From the NCBI GenBank assembly GCA_903849645.1, contig CAINJJ010000025.1, positions 1 to 61,624 of the forward strand: a DNA stretch of 61,624 nt, in the 5' to 3' direction. The position numbers were made by a program, and so were the translations under genes. Source of the DNA: an uncultured Acidobacteriaceae bacterium. Its GTDB lineage: Bacteria; Acidobacteriota; Terriglobia; Terriglobales; Acidobacteriaceae. The notes beneath the pieces are model-generated. The model was given only the letters and a program-made list of their open reading frames with translations. It was not told the DNA's origin and ran no database searches. This document shows, piece by piece, positions 8,763 through 17,744 of the stretch (positions within the stretch are counted from its first letter, which is position 1; the number at the start of each line of letters is the position of its first letter).

Positions 8763-9785
8763 TTACTGCCGGGGCACCGGCACGGCGGCCACCACATCGG
8801 CGAGCACGCGGTCGGCGTCGAATCCTTCCAGTTCCGCCTCGGGCTTGAGCATCACGCGATGGCGCAGGACCGGCTGCACGGCGCGCTTGACGTCGTCGGG
8901 AACGAGGTAGTCGCGGCCGTCAAAAGCCGCCGCGGCCTGGGCCATGCGCATCAGGCTCAGAGCCGCGCGGGGGCTGGCGCCCAGCAGCAGGGTGGGCCAC
9001 TCCCTGGTGCGGCGGGCCAGAGCCAGAATGTAGCTGTAGAGCTCCGGCGCCACCCGGATGGCGCGCACCTCGGCGCAGGCGGCGGTGAGCAGGCCCGCCG
9101 GAATAGGCGTGATCTCCGCGCCGTCGAGCAGGCCTGCGCCGGAGACGCCGTGGTGGCGCAGCAGAATCTCCAGCTCCTCGGCCTCCGTGGGGTAGCCCAC
9201 GCGAATTTTGAGCAGAAAGCGGTCCAGTTGCGCCTCGGGCAGCGGATAAGTGCCCTCGAAGTCCACTGGATTTTGCGTTGCAAAGACGGTGAACCAGACT
9301 GGGAGCGAGCGGCGCGTGCCGTCGGAGGTGACCTGGCGTTCTTCCATGCACTCCAGCAGGGCAGCCTGGGTGCGCGGCGGCATGCGGTTGATCTCGTCCA
9401 CCAGCAACAGGTCGGTGAAGACCGGTCCCTGGTGGAAGGTGAAGGTATCCGAGCCGGGACGCAAGATGGTGGTGCCCAGAATGTCGGCGGGCATCAGGTC
9501 GGGTGTGGCCTGCACGCGCTGGAAGCCCAGGCCGAGCAGCCGCCCCAGGGTCTTTACCATCAGCGTCTTGGCGATGCCCGGCACGCCTTCCAGCAGCGCA
9601 TGCCCCTGGCAGAGAACGGCGATCAGTACCTCTTCAATGGCTCCGGACTGCCCCGCGATCACCTTGCCCATTTCCGCGCGGGCGTGAGCGATCAGGCGGT
9701 TGGTGGCGTCGAGCGCCTGCGGTTCGGCTGGCTGGCCCTGTTCCACTGCCGCCTGCTGTGGATGCTGATTCAATTCCTCGCTCAT
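8763..9785 (-). CDS. MoxR-family AAA+ ATPase
   Basis: 340 residues. The modified Walker A region is GHALLEGVPGIAKTLMVKTL, Walker B is LLLVDEINRMPPRTQAALLE, and sensor 1 is FATQNPVDFEGTYPLPEAQLDRFLL, all classic for MoxR. These cytosolic chaperone-like ATPases act with DUF58/VWA proteins. Its ATG overlaps the stop of the DUF4350 gene by 4 bases, so the unit DUF4129-DUF4350-MoxR is translationally coupled. The downstream partner DUF58 is separated by the toxin-antitoxin pair. Confidence 0.95.
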   Translation of the reverse strand: MSEELNQHPQQAAVEQGQPAEPQALDATNRLIAHARAEMGKVIAGQSGAIEEVLIAVLCQGHALLEGVPGIAKTLMVKTLGRLLGLGFQRVQATPDLMPADILGTTILRPGSDTFTFHQGPVFTDLLLVDEINRMPPRTQAALLECMEERQVTSDGTRRSLPVWFTVFATQNPVDFEGTYPLPEAQLDRFLLKIRVGYPTEAEELEILLRHHGVSGAGLLDGAEITPIPAGLLTAACAEVRAIRVAPELYSYILALARRTREWPTLLLGASPRAALSLMRMAQAAAAFDGRDYLVPDDVKRAVQPVLRHRVMLKPEAELEGFDADRVLADVVAAVPVPRQ

Positions 9786-11008
9786 GAAGCCCTCTCGTGC
9801 GGTTTGGATTGTATGGCCTGGTTTGCCGCCGCGCCCGCGCTGGATGCCTCGGCCAGTTGGCGGCGATGCCGGTACAGGAGCTGCACCAGCTTGAGCGCCT
9901 GCTTGGGGTTGAGATTATCGCTCCACAGGGCCGCCTCGCATGAGGCCAGGTCGGCCTCCAGAGCGGCATCAGCCGTGGGAAAGCGCCTCCGGATGACAGC
10001 CGCCAGCGCCGCTGCATCCATTTTGCTCCCGCGCAGCCCGCAAAGACGCAGGCTGTACCGCCGGAACCGTTCCCAGGCGATGGAGAGGGCCGTAGAGGAC
10101 GCCCCCGCCTTGCGATAGAGCGAACCCAGCGCCTCAATGAACTCGATGGGCGTGGCGCGGGCGGCCGGCAGAGGCTCCCGCACCGGCCCGCTGCGGCGGC
10201 TGAAGCTCAGCACAATCAGCACAACCATCCCCAGCATGCCAACCCAGAGCAGCGTGAGGGATGGACCCGAGGCATAGCTCCAGGTGGACCGAATCTCCCC
10301 ATGCAGCGACTCGTCCCAGTAGAACTGGTGCCCGTCGCGGGGCCCAAGCGAGTTCAACAGCAGGTCGAGGTTATGGGCGCGGCTCAGGGACCCGTTTTCG
10401 AGCGGCGTTGAACTGGCCCACCATACAATGTGCCCCTTGCCCCAGTCGTACTCCACCACCGTGGGGTTGCCGGCGCAGTTGAAGTCCACGCGGTGGGCGG
10501 GGTTGCCCACCTGCCAGGTGGCTTCGGGAACCATCCAGACCTCGCCCGTGCCGGCCAGCGCATTCAGACCCTCGGGGTCCAGCTTGCATGCGGCAAAGTT
10601 GAACTCCCTGGGCGAGTCGCTGGCCTCGCCGGGCAAGATGAAGCCGCCCCAGAATCCGGTGGAGAGCACCCGTCCGCCGCGCTCCACAATCTGGCGCACC
10701 GCCTTGATGTCGTCCGGCTCGCGCGAAAACGGCTGGGCAAAGATCACCACTGTCTGCGGCCCCGCCGTCGCGGCCAACTCGGTGAGAGGCCGCTCCCAGC
10801 GCTCCAGGGGGTACCCTGACCGCAGCAGCGTTTCATAGGCCGCGCGCGCTCCGTGCTGCCCGGCCAGGTAAGAGGAGGGCAGGGGATTGTCGTTGCTGTT
10901 CCCGTTGGGCAGCAGGAAGCCTGTGGCAACGGCCAGGGCAATCCCTAGCCCCAGACCCCACAGCAGCAGCTTGCGGTCCTTGGCGTCGAGCGAGGAGAGG
11001 AACGTCAT
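9782..11008 (-). CDS. DUF4350 domain membrane protein
   Basis: 408 residues. An N-terminal membrane anchor (LLLWGLGLGIALAVATGFLL) is followed by an extracytoplasmic GATase-like domain (DUF4350) with NPLPSSYLAGQHGARAAYETL and a second membrane helix (LTLLWVGMLGMVVLIVLSF). The cytoplasmic C-terminus follows. It is a regular member of MoxR/DUF58 membrane operons; the biochemical role is unknown. Its ATG overlaps the stop of the DUF4129 gene (ATGA), and its own stop overlaps the moxR start. Confidence 0.87.
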   Translation of the reverse strand: MTFLSSLDAKDRKLLLWGLGLGIALAVATGFLLPNGNSNDNPLPSSYLAGQHGARAAYETLLRSGYPLERWERPLTELAATAGPQTVVIFAQPFSREPDDIKAVRQIVERGGRVLSTGFWGGFILPGEASDSPREFNFAACKLDPEGLNALAGTGEVWMVPEATWQVGNPAHRVDFNCAGNPTVVEYDWGKGHIVWWASSTPLENGSLSRAHNLDLLLNSLGPRDGHQFYWDESLHGEIRSTWSYASGPSLTLLWVGMLGMVVLIVLSFSRRSGPVREPLPAARATPIEFIEALGSLYRKAGASSTALSIAWERFRRYSLRLCGLRGSKMDAAALAAVIRRRFPTADAALEADLASCEAALWSDNLNPKQALKLVQLLYRHRRQLAEASSAGAAANQAIQSKPHERAS

Positions 11009-12189
11009 CGCCCACCGCCTTCCGCCTGTCCGCTCCCGGCGATCAGTGCGGCTGCCAGTTCCTCGGCGCTGCGGTAGTCGCCTTCCGCGGCAGCGCGCCC
11101 CCCATACCAGGTGCGCTCAAAGCTGCCCGTCAGGCTGGCCAGGCCAGGGCGGCGCGGGTCTTCGCGATCCACCAGCGCCAGGTACTCGCGCGGGGTGCGC
11201 GCCCGGTCGGCGGGCCACAGCCGTTTGGATTCCAGCCGGGAGATCGAGGCCCAGTAGACAAAGTGAATCGCCTCGCGAAACTGCCCCTGAGCCGCGCAGG
11301 CGCGGGCGTCGTTGAGCCAGAGCTGCCAGTCGCGGGCCGAGGCGGCTCCGGCGGCCGGCCCCGGCGTCTCCGGCACCAGGCGGATGCGCCAGCGCCGCTC
11401 CAACTGAAGCAGGCCCCAGATGAGCCCCACGCAGACGGCCAGAATGAAGCCCCACACGATCAGGCGCCCCACCCACACAGAGCGCGCCTGCAGCCGTGCG
11501 GCGGAGTTCATGAGCCGGTTGAGCCAGTTGCCCAGCTTCTCCAGCGCCGAGTCGCGGGCGCTGGGGGCCTCCAGGTTGCGGAAGTCCTTCCCGGCCAGTA
11601 TCTGCTTGAGGGTCTGGCGCTGCTGGGTGTGGTCGGCCGGGACAGCTTCGGCGGCAGAGCTCTGGGCCAGGTCCTGTGCCAGCCGCGCTTCTGCATCCTC
11701 CAGCAGTTGGGTGGTGCTGCGGCGGGGAGGGCGGGTTGGCTCCGCTGGTTTCTGGTCTTCCGGTGCGGCAGAGCCTTCCGGGGCCTTCGTTTGGGCGGCA
11801 TCCTTGCCCTGGCCGGCGCCCTTCTGCTGCGCGGCCGGCTTTTCTTCCACCTCATCCTTGTCCCGGGCCTTGGAGAGCAGCACGCGCAGCCAGCCGAAGC
11901 GCACCAGGCGCCGCTCGGCGTCGGCGCTGCTCAGGGGCACACGATCGTCCTCACCCACCAGCGCAGGGTCGCATGTCGTCATGTCGCGGCCCTTGGCGCA
12001 GACGCCCACCAGGGTGGATAGCTCCTGCAGATGCCGGCGGTACTGGTCGAGCGAGGCCTCGCGCCAGTGACCAGTGGGCGGGGGCGCGGGTGTTTCGCCG
12101 CGAGCCAGGGGCACGGCAAGGCTGGCGGCCAGAGCGGCCGCGAGGGCCGCGGCCATGGTCAGCGGTCCGCGTTGATTCCGCACCGTCAA
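11005..12189 (-). CDS. DUF4129 domain membrane protein
   Basis: 394 residues. A signal-like N-terminus (MAAALAAALAASLAVPLARG) precedes a long Ala/Lys/Glu/Pro linker (about 100-170), a membrane helix (LIVWGFILAVCVGLIWGLL) and the DUF4129 C-terminal domain (REAIHFVYWASISRLESKRL...ARTPREYL...FERTWYGG). The start is not ATG: TTG at 12189 overlaps the TGA of the preceding gene stump (TTGA), with GGAGAG 6 bases before it. GTG at 12183 is an alternative. The ribosome site therefore lies inside the truncated upstream gene, which may explain why that stump was kept. Confidence 0.85.
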   Translation of the reverse strand: MTVRNQRGPLTMAAALAAALAASLAVPLARGETPAPPPTGHWREASLDQYRRHLQELSTLVGVCAKGRDMTTCDPALVGEDDRVPLSSADAERRLVRFGWLRVLLSKARDKDEVEEKPAAQQKGAGQGKDAAQTKAPEGSAAPEDQKPAEPTRPPRRSTTQLLEDAEARLAQDLAQSSAAEAVPADHTQQRQTLKQILAGKDFRNLEAPSARDSALEKLGNWLNRLMNSAARLQARSVWVGRLIVWGFILAVCVGLIWGLLQLERRWRIRLVPETPGPAAGAASARDWQLWLNDARACAAQGQFREAIHFVYWASISRLESKRLWPADRARTPREYLALVDREDPRRPGLASLTGSFERTWYGGRAAAEGDYRSAEELAAALIAGSGQAEGGGR

Positions 12190-12370
12190 TCCGCGCTCTC
12201 CTCCACGACGGGAGCCAGGGAGACGTCGTCCAGATCCGCCGGAGCCGAGGACAGATTGAGTCCGGCCGTCTCCATCATCCTCTCGATGTCGTACTCCTCG
12301 CGGCGTATGCGCTGATCATAGTAGAAGAGGGTTACGGCAATGGGGTAAAGCGGACCGGACCTGAACGCCT
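12186..12370 (-). pseudogene. C-terminal stump of a fourth paralogous membrane protein
   Basis: The last ~60 codons read EAFRSGPLYPIAVTLFYYDQ, then RIRREEYDIERMMETAGLNL. The intact paralogues at 15511-16572 and 16565-17572 end the same way (QPVYAIALMLFYYDQRIRKE; GPMYATGLTLFYYDQRARKE). The first ~270 residues expected from the paralogues are missing: directly upstream lies the stop codon of the GH97 gene (12388). The frame extends to 12545 only by reading through GH97 in another frame. I infer that GH97 acquisition deleted the 5' part. The stump ends in the TTGA overlap with the DUF4129 start. Confidence 0.8.
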
Positions 12371-12387
12371 CATCGCACAAGGTCAAA

Positions 12388-14430
12388 TCAGTTCTTGCCT
12401 GCCGGATGAATCCAGATGGCGTTGCCGCCGCCGGAGACCATCCGCACATCGAGCACCGTAGTGCGATCGACCTTCTGCTTCGACAAGGTCGTGTGCGTGG
12501 CCTCCTCGGCCGCGTCGGGCGCGTCGGCGTAGATCTCCGCCTCATAGCTGCCTTCGCCCAGGAAGCTGAGCGGCACCTTGACCCTGCGCTCGTCCCAGTT
12601 GGTCAGCGAACCCACATACCAGTCCCTGCCGCTGCGCCGCGCCAGGGTAATCGACTCCATCGGCCTGCCGCTCACAACATGGACCTCGTCCCAGGTGGAC
12701 GGCACCCGCTTGATGAAGTCGAACTCCTTTTGCCCCTGGTAGCGCTCAGGGTAGTCCGACACCATCTCCAGCGGACTCTCGAAGACAACGAAGAGCGCCA
12801 TCTCGTGCGCCCGCGTTCCCAGGCCCATGGGCATCATGTTGCGCGCCACAAACTTCTCGCGGTTTGCGTTGCCGAAAGCGCCCGGCGTGTAGTCCATGGG
12901 CCCGGCCAGCATCCGCGTAAACGGCAGCGTGGTGTTGTGCACGGGCGAGGTGCGGGCGCTCCACTTGGAGTATTCCTTGCCCATTACGCCTTCGCGGGTA
13001 ATCAGGTTGGGCCAGGTGCGGCGCAGCCCGTCGGGCTTGTAGGCGCCGTGGAAGTCGATCATCAGGTGGTGCGCCGCGGCCAGCTCCACCACGCGATGAT
13101 AGAAGCCCACCATCCATTGGTCGTCGCGATTCATAAAGTCGATCTTGACGCCCGCGATGCCCCACTTCTCAAACAGCGGAAAGGCCCGGTCCATGTACTT
13201 GTCGACTGAGGTCCAGTGGGACCAGAGCCAGAGCCGCACGTGCTTCTCCCCGGCATAGCGCACCAGCTCCGCCATGTCGATCTCGGGGTTCACCTGCGTG
13301 ATGTCCGCCAGTTGCGCGTAGTCGTCGGGGCGGCTGCCCGGAGCCGCGGCCCATCCCGCGTCAATCAGCATGTACGGAAATCCCGAGTCGGCGGAGAAGT
13401 CGATGTAGTGCTTCATCGTGGCCGTGTTCATGCCGGTCTTGAAGCTCACGCTGGGCGCCGCCTGGCCGGACCACCAGTCCCACGAGGACTTGCCGGCCTT
13501 GATCCACGAGGTGTCGGCAATCTTCGAGGGCGGGTTGAGGTTGAGCACGATGTTGGACTCGATCAGCCGCCCCGGTTCATCGCCGATCATCAGCACGCGC
13601 CAAGGGCTGTTGAAGGGCGCGGAGGCCTCCACGGCCACCCCCGCATCATCCACGTGCGGAGACAGCTCGGCGCGCAGCCCGAGCGAAGCCCAGGCGCCGC
13701 CTTTGCGCAGGTACATTCCGGCGTAGTTGTCGATCCCGGCCTCGGTTACGGCCACCCAGCCCAGCCCTGGCTCCTCGGCCAGAAAGGGCAACCCAATGAG
13801 CCAGTCGCTGTGCAGGCCGCTGACGGCGCGCTGCTGGTACTCGTCCTCGTAGGAGGATTGAAACCCGTCCAGGATCAGCGGATAGGTCGTGGCGTCCTTC
13901 ACAAAGTTGAACTCCGTGACCTCATGGGCGATGCGCACCTGCTTGAGCCCCGCCTGTTCCGGAATCCCATAGCGGAAGGCCACGCCGTCGTCAAAGACGC
14001 GCGCCTCGATGGTGAGCCTGCGCCCGGTGGCGTCTTCAAAGCTCGCCTGCACGGCGTTGTAGTGGTCGCGGACCGTGCTGGTCTTGCCCACCGGAATGGT
14101 GTAGCTCTGGTCAACGGTGGCCGTTTGAGTGCCGGTGGAGTGCATCGCCGGCCCCAGCGCGGCCTGCCCGGCAAGGTCCAGGCCAAGCTTTGACGATGCA
14201 ATCAGCTCCTTGCCGTGGAAGGAGACCGAGTAGCGCAGGGAGTCCGGGCTGTTCGCGGGCGTGGCGCCATCCGCGGAGTTCTGGGCCGCTCCGGAAGTGG
14301 AAAGCACGAACGTGATCTGCCCGTTGGGCGATGTGACCCGGATGGGTGCGGACTGGACTGCCTGCGCGGCGGCGCAGGCGCTCAGGCAGAGGGCAGACAG
14401 GCAAAGCAGGCTGGCGCGAAGGGGTTTCAT
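12388..14430 (-). CDS. Secreted GH97 glycoside hydrolase (alpha-glucosidase/alpha-galactosidase family)
   Basis: 680 residues. The N-terminal signal MKPLRASLLCLSALCLSACA contains a possible lipobox (LSAC), so it may be lipid-anchored or periplasmic. The order is the GH97 N-terminal beta domain (to ~270), then the TIM barrel with SWDWWSGQ, YMLIDAGWAA, GVKIDFMNRDDQWMVGFYHR, HGAYKPDGLRRTWPNLITRE and LPFTRMLAGPMDYTPGAF, and the C-terminal beta domain. GH97 enzymes cleave alpha-linked glucose or galactose. An Asp in KIDFM suggests the retaining subgroup, but this is only inferred. The start at 14430 has GGAG 7 bases upstream. It sits inside a membrane-protein/MoxR operon where it does not obviously belong. 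Confidence 0.93.
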   Translation of the reverse strand: MKPLRASLLCLSALCLSACAAAQAVQSAPIRVTSPNGQITFVLSTSGAAQNSADGATPANSPDSLRYSVSFHGKELIASSKLGLDLAGQAALGPAMHSTGTQTATVDQSYTIPVGKTSTVRDHYNAVQASFEDATGRRLTIEARVFDDGVAFRYGIPEQAGLKQVRIAHEVTEFNFVKDATTYPLILDGFQSSYEDEYQQRAVSGLHSDWLIGLPFLAEEPGLGWVAVTEAGIDNYAGMYLRKGGAWASLGLRAELSPHVDDAGVAVEASAPFNSPWRVLMIGDEPGRLIESNIVLNLNPPSKIADTSWIKAGKSSWDWWSGQAAPSVSFKTGMNTATMKHYIDFSADSGFPYMLIDAGWAAAPGSRPDDYAQLADITQVNPEIDMAELVRYAGEKHVRLWLWSHWTSVDKYMDRAFPLFEKWGIAGVKIDFMNRDDQWMVGFYHRVVELAAAHHLMIDFHGAYKPDGLRRTWPNLITREGVMGKEYSKWSARTSPVHNTTLPFTRMLAGPMDYTPGAFGNANREKFVARNMMPMGLGTRAHEMALFVVFESPLEMVSDYPERYQGQKEFDFIKRVPSTWDEVHVVSGRPMESITLARRSGRDWYVGSLTNWDERRVKVPLSFLGEGSYEAEIYADAPDAAEEATHTTLSKQKVDRTTVLDVRMVSGGGNAIWIHPAGKN

Positions 14431-14518
14431 CGGGGGGCTCCATTGAAGCATGGGTGTGCAGAAGAGGGTTGTGAAGGAACGCTGCGGCAACGCGCAAGTA
14501 TACTCCGCGGGCGCGGCC

Positions 14519-15514
14519 CTACTCCGGTTCAGCGTCCAGCAGCGCCGCGGGAGGCGGGCCGTCGATGCGCAGCTTCTGGTCGTGATAGGCCAGGGCAAAG
14601 GCCGCCGAGTACGTGGCCGACACCACCGCGAACAGGAAGAACATGCCAACAAGCGCGAGCAGCGCCATGAATCCGATTCCCGTCACTCCGAGTGGAGAAG
14701 CGGCATCGACATGCAGCGCGAGGAAGATCAAGGCGCCCACGCCAAACAAGGCGGCCAGCACGACGAAGAGCAGAATCTCAAGCAGGTAAGTGAGGGCGTA
14801 CACAATCAGGGCAACCAGAAAGATGCGCCCCTTGGCGCCGCGCGTCAGTTGCGCGCTGCGATCCAGCGCGGCCATGGCGGTCAGGTCCTCGCAAACGCAT
14901 GCCGGGTAAGCCAGCGAAAGCCGCAGGAGCATGAATATGCCCCAGCCCAGGCCGCTAATGTAGACCACGGCAATCAGGGGGAACAGGAAGAATGCCGCCA
15001 CCGGGTTGTCGCTTGCACTGCCTCGCTGCACCATCAACAGCGCAATCGCCACCACGACGCCACCCACAACCATGGGCAGCGCGACAGAGAGCCAGCGCAG
15101 AATCATCAGCCAGACATAGCGCCCGGCCCGTTCCCAGGCCGCGCCGTAGGCCTCCCGCACCGTCGCAATGCAGCCCAGGTCGGCACGTGTGGCGGCATAG
15201 CTGCTCGCCGCTTCGCACAGCGCCATGATGACCACCAGGGGCAGCCAACCGAGGAGCATGAGCGGAAAGACGACCCACACCATCGCCTTGGGATCGGGCG
15301 TCTTTGCTCCGTGGCCCAGGCCGCCCGCCAGAAGCACCGCACCAATGGCCAGCGCGTACAGCAGGAAGATGGCCGCCGCCGGGGCTGTTGCAATGCCAAC
15401 CAGCAGCCTGAAATGGGCGCGCATGAGCTTGAGGAGGCGGTCGAAAATCTCCCCGAAGGTCATGGGATAGCCGGGGCGGGGCGGGAAGGCGAGAGGAAAT
15501 CCGGGTTCGTTCAT
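14519..15514 (-). CDS. Polytopic membrane protein, third of three paralogues
   Basis: 331 residues with about six to seven membrane segments. The N-terminus YPMTFGEIFDRLLKLMRAHF aligns with GEILDRTxQLYR of the two upstream paralogues, and it shares the internal CVCEDLTAMAALDRSAQLTRG-type segment and a late YHDQKLR in place of FYYDQR. It belongs to a family that resembles glycerophosphodiester phosphodiesterase membrane domains without a catalytic domain. The start at 15514 overlaps the upstream stop (ATGA). It is the most divergent of the three. The function is unknown. Confidence 0.8.
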   Translation of the reverse strand: MNEPGFPLAFPPRPGYPMTFGEIFDRLLKLMRAHFRLLVGIATAPAAAIFLLYALAIGAVLLAGGLGHGAKTPDPKAMVWVVFPLMLLGWLPLVVIMALCEAASSYAATRADLGCIATVREAYGAAWERAGRYVWLMILRWLSVALPMVVGGVVVAIALLMVQRGSASDNPVAAFFLFPLIAVVYISGLGWGIFMLLRLSLAYPACVCEDLTAMAALDRSAQLTRGAKGRIFLVALIVYALTYLLEILLFVVLAALFGVGALIFLALHVDAASPLGVTGIGFMALLALVGMFFLFAVVSATYSAAFALAYHDQKLRIDGPPPAALLDAEPE

Positions 15515-16572
15515 GCAGTGTCTCCAGAATGCGGCTCTGAACTGTAGTCGGTCGCGGCGGGCCCCGGCAGCGGCTTGCGCGCTACGGGCGGCATCCATGG
15601 AACGCCCTCGACGGCGGGCGCGGGCGCGGCAACCATGCCTGCCTGCTCCATGAGCCATTCGATATCGAAGCCTTCCTTGCGGATGCGCTGGTCATAGTAG
15701 AAAAGCATGAGGGCAATGGCATAAACCGGCTGAATGAGGGCCTGCGAGGCCACGTAACAGCCGGTGAGCACCCAGAGGATGGCCGAGCCGGCCGCTTCCT
15801 GGTGCTGCGGGTTGTTTGCCCCCGGAACCAGTTCAATGGCGATGATCAGCGGAACCGCCAGTGCCACGGTCAGCACCCTGCCCAGCACATCGCCCAGAAT
15901 CCAGAGGACAAACAATCGGCCGCGCGTGCCCTGGCTCAGCGTGTAGCCCCGCTTGACCGCCTGCCATGCGTCGATTCCTTCCACCACGCAGGCGGAAAAG
16001 GAAAGCCAGAGGCGAATCTGCGCCACCACATAGAAGACCGACGCGCCCAGCAGGACGGCAAGAAAAACCAGGCCGACCAGCGAGTCGTTGGGAACAGCCT
16101 TCAGCGCCGTTGCAATCCCGAGGGCGAAAAAAAGCCCTCCGAGAACCACCACCGGCGCTCCCGCAGTCGCAAGCCAATTCAGAATCGAGAGCCAGCCATA
16201 GCGCCAGCCCTGCTTCCATGCCAGGCGGTAGCTGGAGCGGATATCGATCTTCTCGCCTCGGCAGGCGCCCGCGGCCGCGTGATTCAGGGCCGCCCGGCAC
16301 AAGGCAAGGGCCGCGACCAGCAGAGGCAGCGCCACAAAGGCCGCACCGAGGAAAAAGAGGACAGCCAGAACTCCCGCCAGCACGGGCGAATTGGCCGCCG
16401 GCCCGCCCGGCCCAAACCCCAGCACCATCAGGAAGATGGCCGAGGCCATGGCCAGGACCAAACCCGCGGGCAGGGCGGCGATCCCCAGCAAGACCAGGAA
16501 CCGTGCCCGGTAAAGCTGCAGCGTCCGGTCGAGAATCTCGCCCAGGTTCAGCGGCCGCAACTGCTCATTCAT
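15511..16572 (-). CDS. Polytopic membrane protein, second paralogue
   Basis: 353 residues. It begins MNEQLRPLNLGEILDRTLQL and has several hydrophobic helices, the conserved mid-segment ACVVEGIDAWQAVKRGYTLSQGTRGRLF and the C-terminal signature LMLFYYDQRIRKEGFDIEWL followed by a Pro-rich tail. It overlaps the preceding gene by 8 bases and the next by 4, so the three paralogues form one translationally coupled block. The GEILDRT...FYYDQR family lacks known catalytic residues. A role in envelope assembly with the MoxR complex is inferred from neighbours only. Confidence 0.82.
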   Translation of the reverse strand: MNEQLRPLNLGEILDRTLQLYRARFLVLLGIAALPAGLVLAMASAIFLMVLGFGPGGPAANSPVLAGVLAVLFFLGAAFVALPLLVAALALCRAALNHAAAGACRGEKIDIRSSYRLAWKQGWRYGWLSILNWLATAGAPVVVLGGLFFALGIATALKAVPNDSLVGLVFLAVLLGASVFYVVAQIRLWLSFSACVVEGIDAWQAVKRGYTLSQGTRGRLFVLWILGDVLGRVLTVALAVPLIIAIELVPGANNPQHQEAAGSAILWVLTGCYVASQALIQPVYAIALMLFYYDQRIRKEGFDIEWLMEQAGMVAAPAPAVEGVPWMPPVARKPLPGPAATDYSSEPHSGDTA

Positions 16573-17572
16573 GCCCGTTCCCTGGCTCGGCGGGTGGCTC
16601 CGGTCGCGGCGCTTCGAGTTCGTTCACGCCCGCCGGCTCCGGCGGAGTCAGCCCGGCGGCCTGCATCATCCACTCGATGTCGTAGCCCTCCTTGCGCGCC
16701 CGCTGGTCATAGTAGAAGAGAGTGAGGCCGGTGGCGTACATGGGGCCGATAAAGCTGTTGGTAAAGAAGGCCACGATCTCTGAGACTGCCAGCGCCACAG
16801 GGCCCAGCTGGCCCTTGTTCTTGATCGCCAGCACAAAGAGAAACGCCTGGCTGACTCCCACCAGCACCAACTCAATGATGAAAACCAGCAGCAGCAGGAC
16901 AAAGATGCGGCCCCTGGCCCCTTTGCTGAGTTCGATGGCGCGGCGGATCGCCTGGCGGGCCTTGAGGTTCTCCACCACGCACGCGGGAACCGAGAGGGCA
17001 TAGCGCAGCATCATCACAATGGCGTAGGCAAATGCCGGAATCAGCAGCAGGACAAAGGCAATGGAAACCAGCCCGAAGACCACCATCTGGGGATTTTGCG
17101 CTCCCTTGGGCGCTGCCAGAAACCCCTTGGGCATGTAGAAGGCAATCAGCGAAAGATAGCCGCCGTAGAGCACAATGACGGGCAGCCAGGCCATGAAGAA
17201 GGTGATGACCATCAGCCACATGTAGCGGCCCAGGCGCGGCAGAATGGTGGCGTAGGCGCCGCGGATGGTGGCCGGCTCTCCCAGGTTGACCCAGGCAACG
17301 GCGCGGCTGATGGCGGCCGTTGCGGCTCCCGCGAAGACAAAGACGAGCAGAACCTTCACCACGAACGCCGCGCCCGTCAGCACCTGAAGCCAGACGGCGA
17401 CGTGCAGGGCTTTCAGCCCCTGCGTGATGCCGAGTTGGGCCAGGTTCAGCACCAGGGCCGTCCCGGCATAGACGGCAAAGATGCCCGCAAAGAGCAGGAA
17501 ATTGGTTCGATACAACTGGGCGGTGCGATCCAGAATTTCACCCAGCGTCAGTGGGCGCAGGTTGCTTTCCAT
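16565..17572 (-). CDS. Polytopic membrane protein, first paralogue and first gene of the operon
   Basis: 335 residues. It begins MESNLRPLTLGEILDRTAQL and has about six hydrophobic segments, the conserved ACVVENLKARQAIRRAIELS and the C-terminal LTLFYYDQRARKEGYDIEWM. It is the most upstream gene of the minus-strand run that leads to DUF58 at 6.7 kb. The 172 bases separating it from the divergent sigma factor gene must hold both promoters. Tandem copies of this family next to DUF4129/DUF4350/MoxR suggest membrane scaffolding, but no function is established. Confidence 0.83.
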   Translation of the reverse strand: MESNLRPLTLGEILDRTAQLYRTNFLLFAGIFAVYAGTALVLNLAQLGITQGLKALHVAVWLQVLTGAAFVVKVLLVFVFAGAATAAISRAVAWVNLGEPATIRGAYATILPRLGRYMWLMVITFFMAWLPVIVLYGGYLSLIAFYMPKGFLAAPKGAQNPQMVVFGLVSIAFVLLLIPAFAYAIVMMLRYALSVPACVVENLKARQAIRRAIELSKGARGRIFVLLLLVFIIELVLVGVSQAFLFVLAIKNKGQLGPVALAVSEIVAFFTNSFIGPMYATGLTLFYYDQRARKEGYDIEWMMQAAGLTPPEPAGVNELEAPRPEPPAEPGNGHE

Positions 17573-17744
17573 GGCGGGTGTCCCCCATTTGGCGGCTTAC
17601 AGGCTTGCCGGGATACTAGCACAGCGCCAAAACAGCGCGCCGTGATCGTGCCGGGCATCTCTGCGGGTATTACCGAGGTCGGGGGTGTTAGTTGGAAACA
17701 AGTAACCATTGGGTCGAGCCTTGCGCTAAACTTGTCTTTCACGC

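Noticed and set aside
17690..17744. ECF-type promoter (GGAAAC...GTC) before the sigma factor gene
   Set aside because: GGAAAC and GTC are present but only 13 bases apart, shorter than the usual ~16, so autoregulation is not supported by the sequence.
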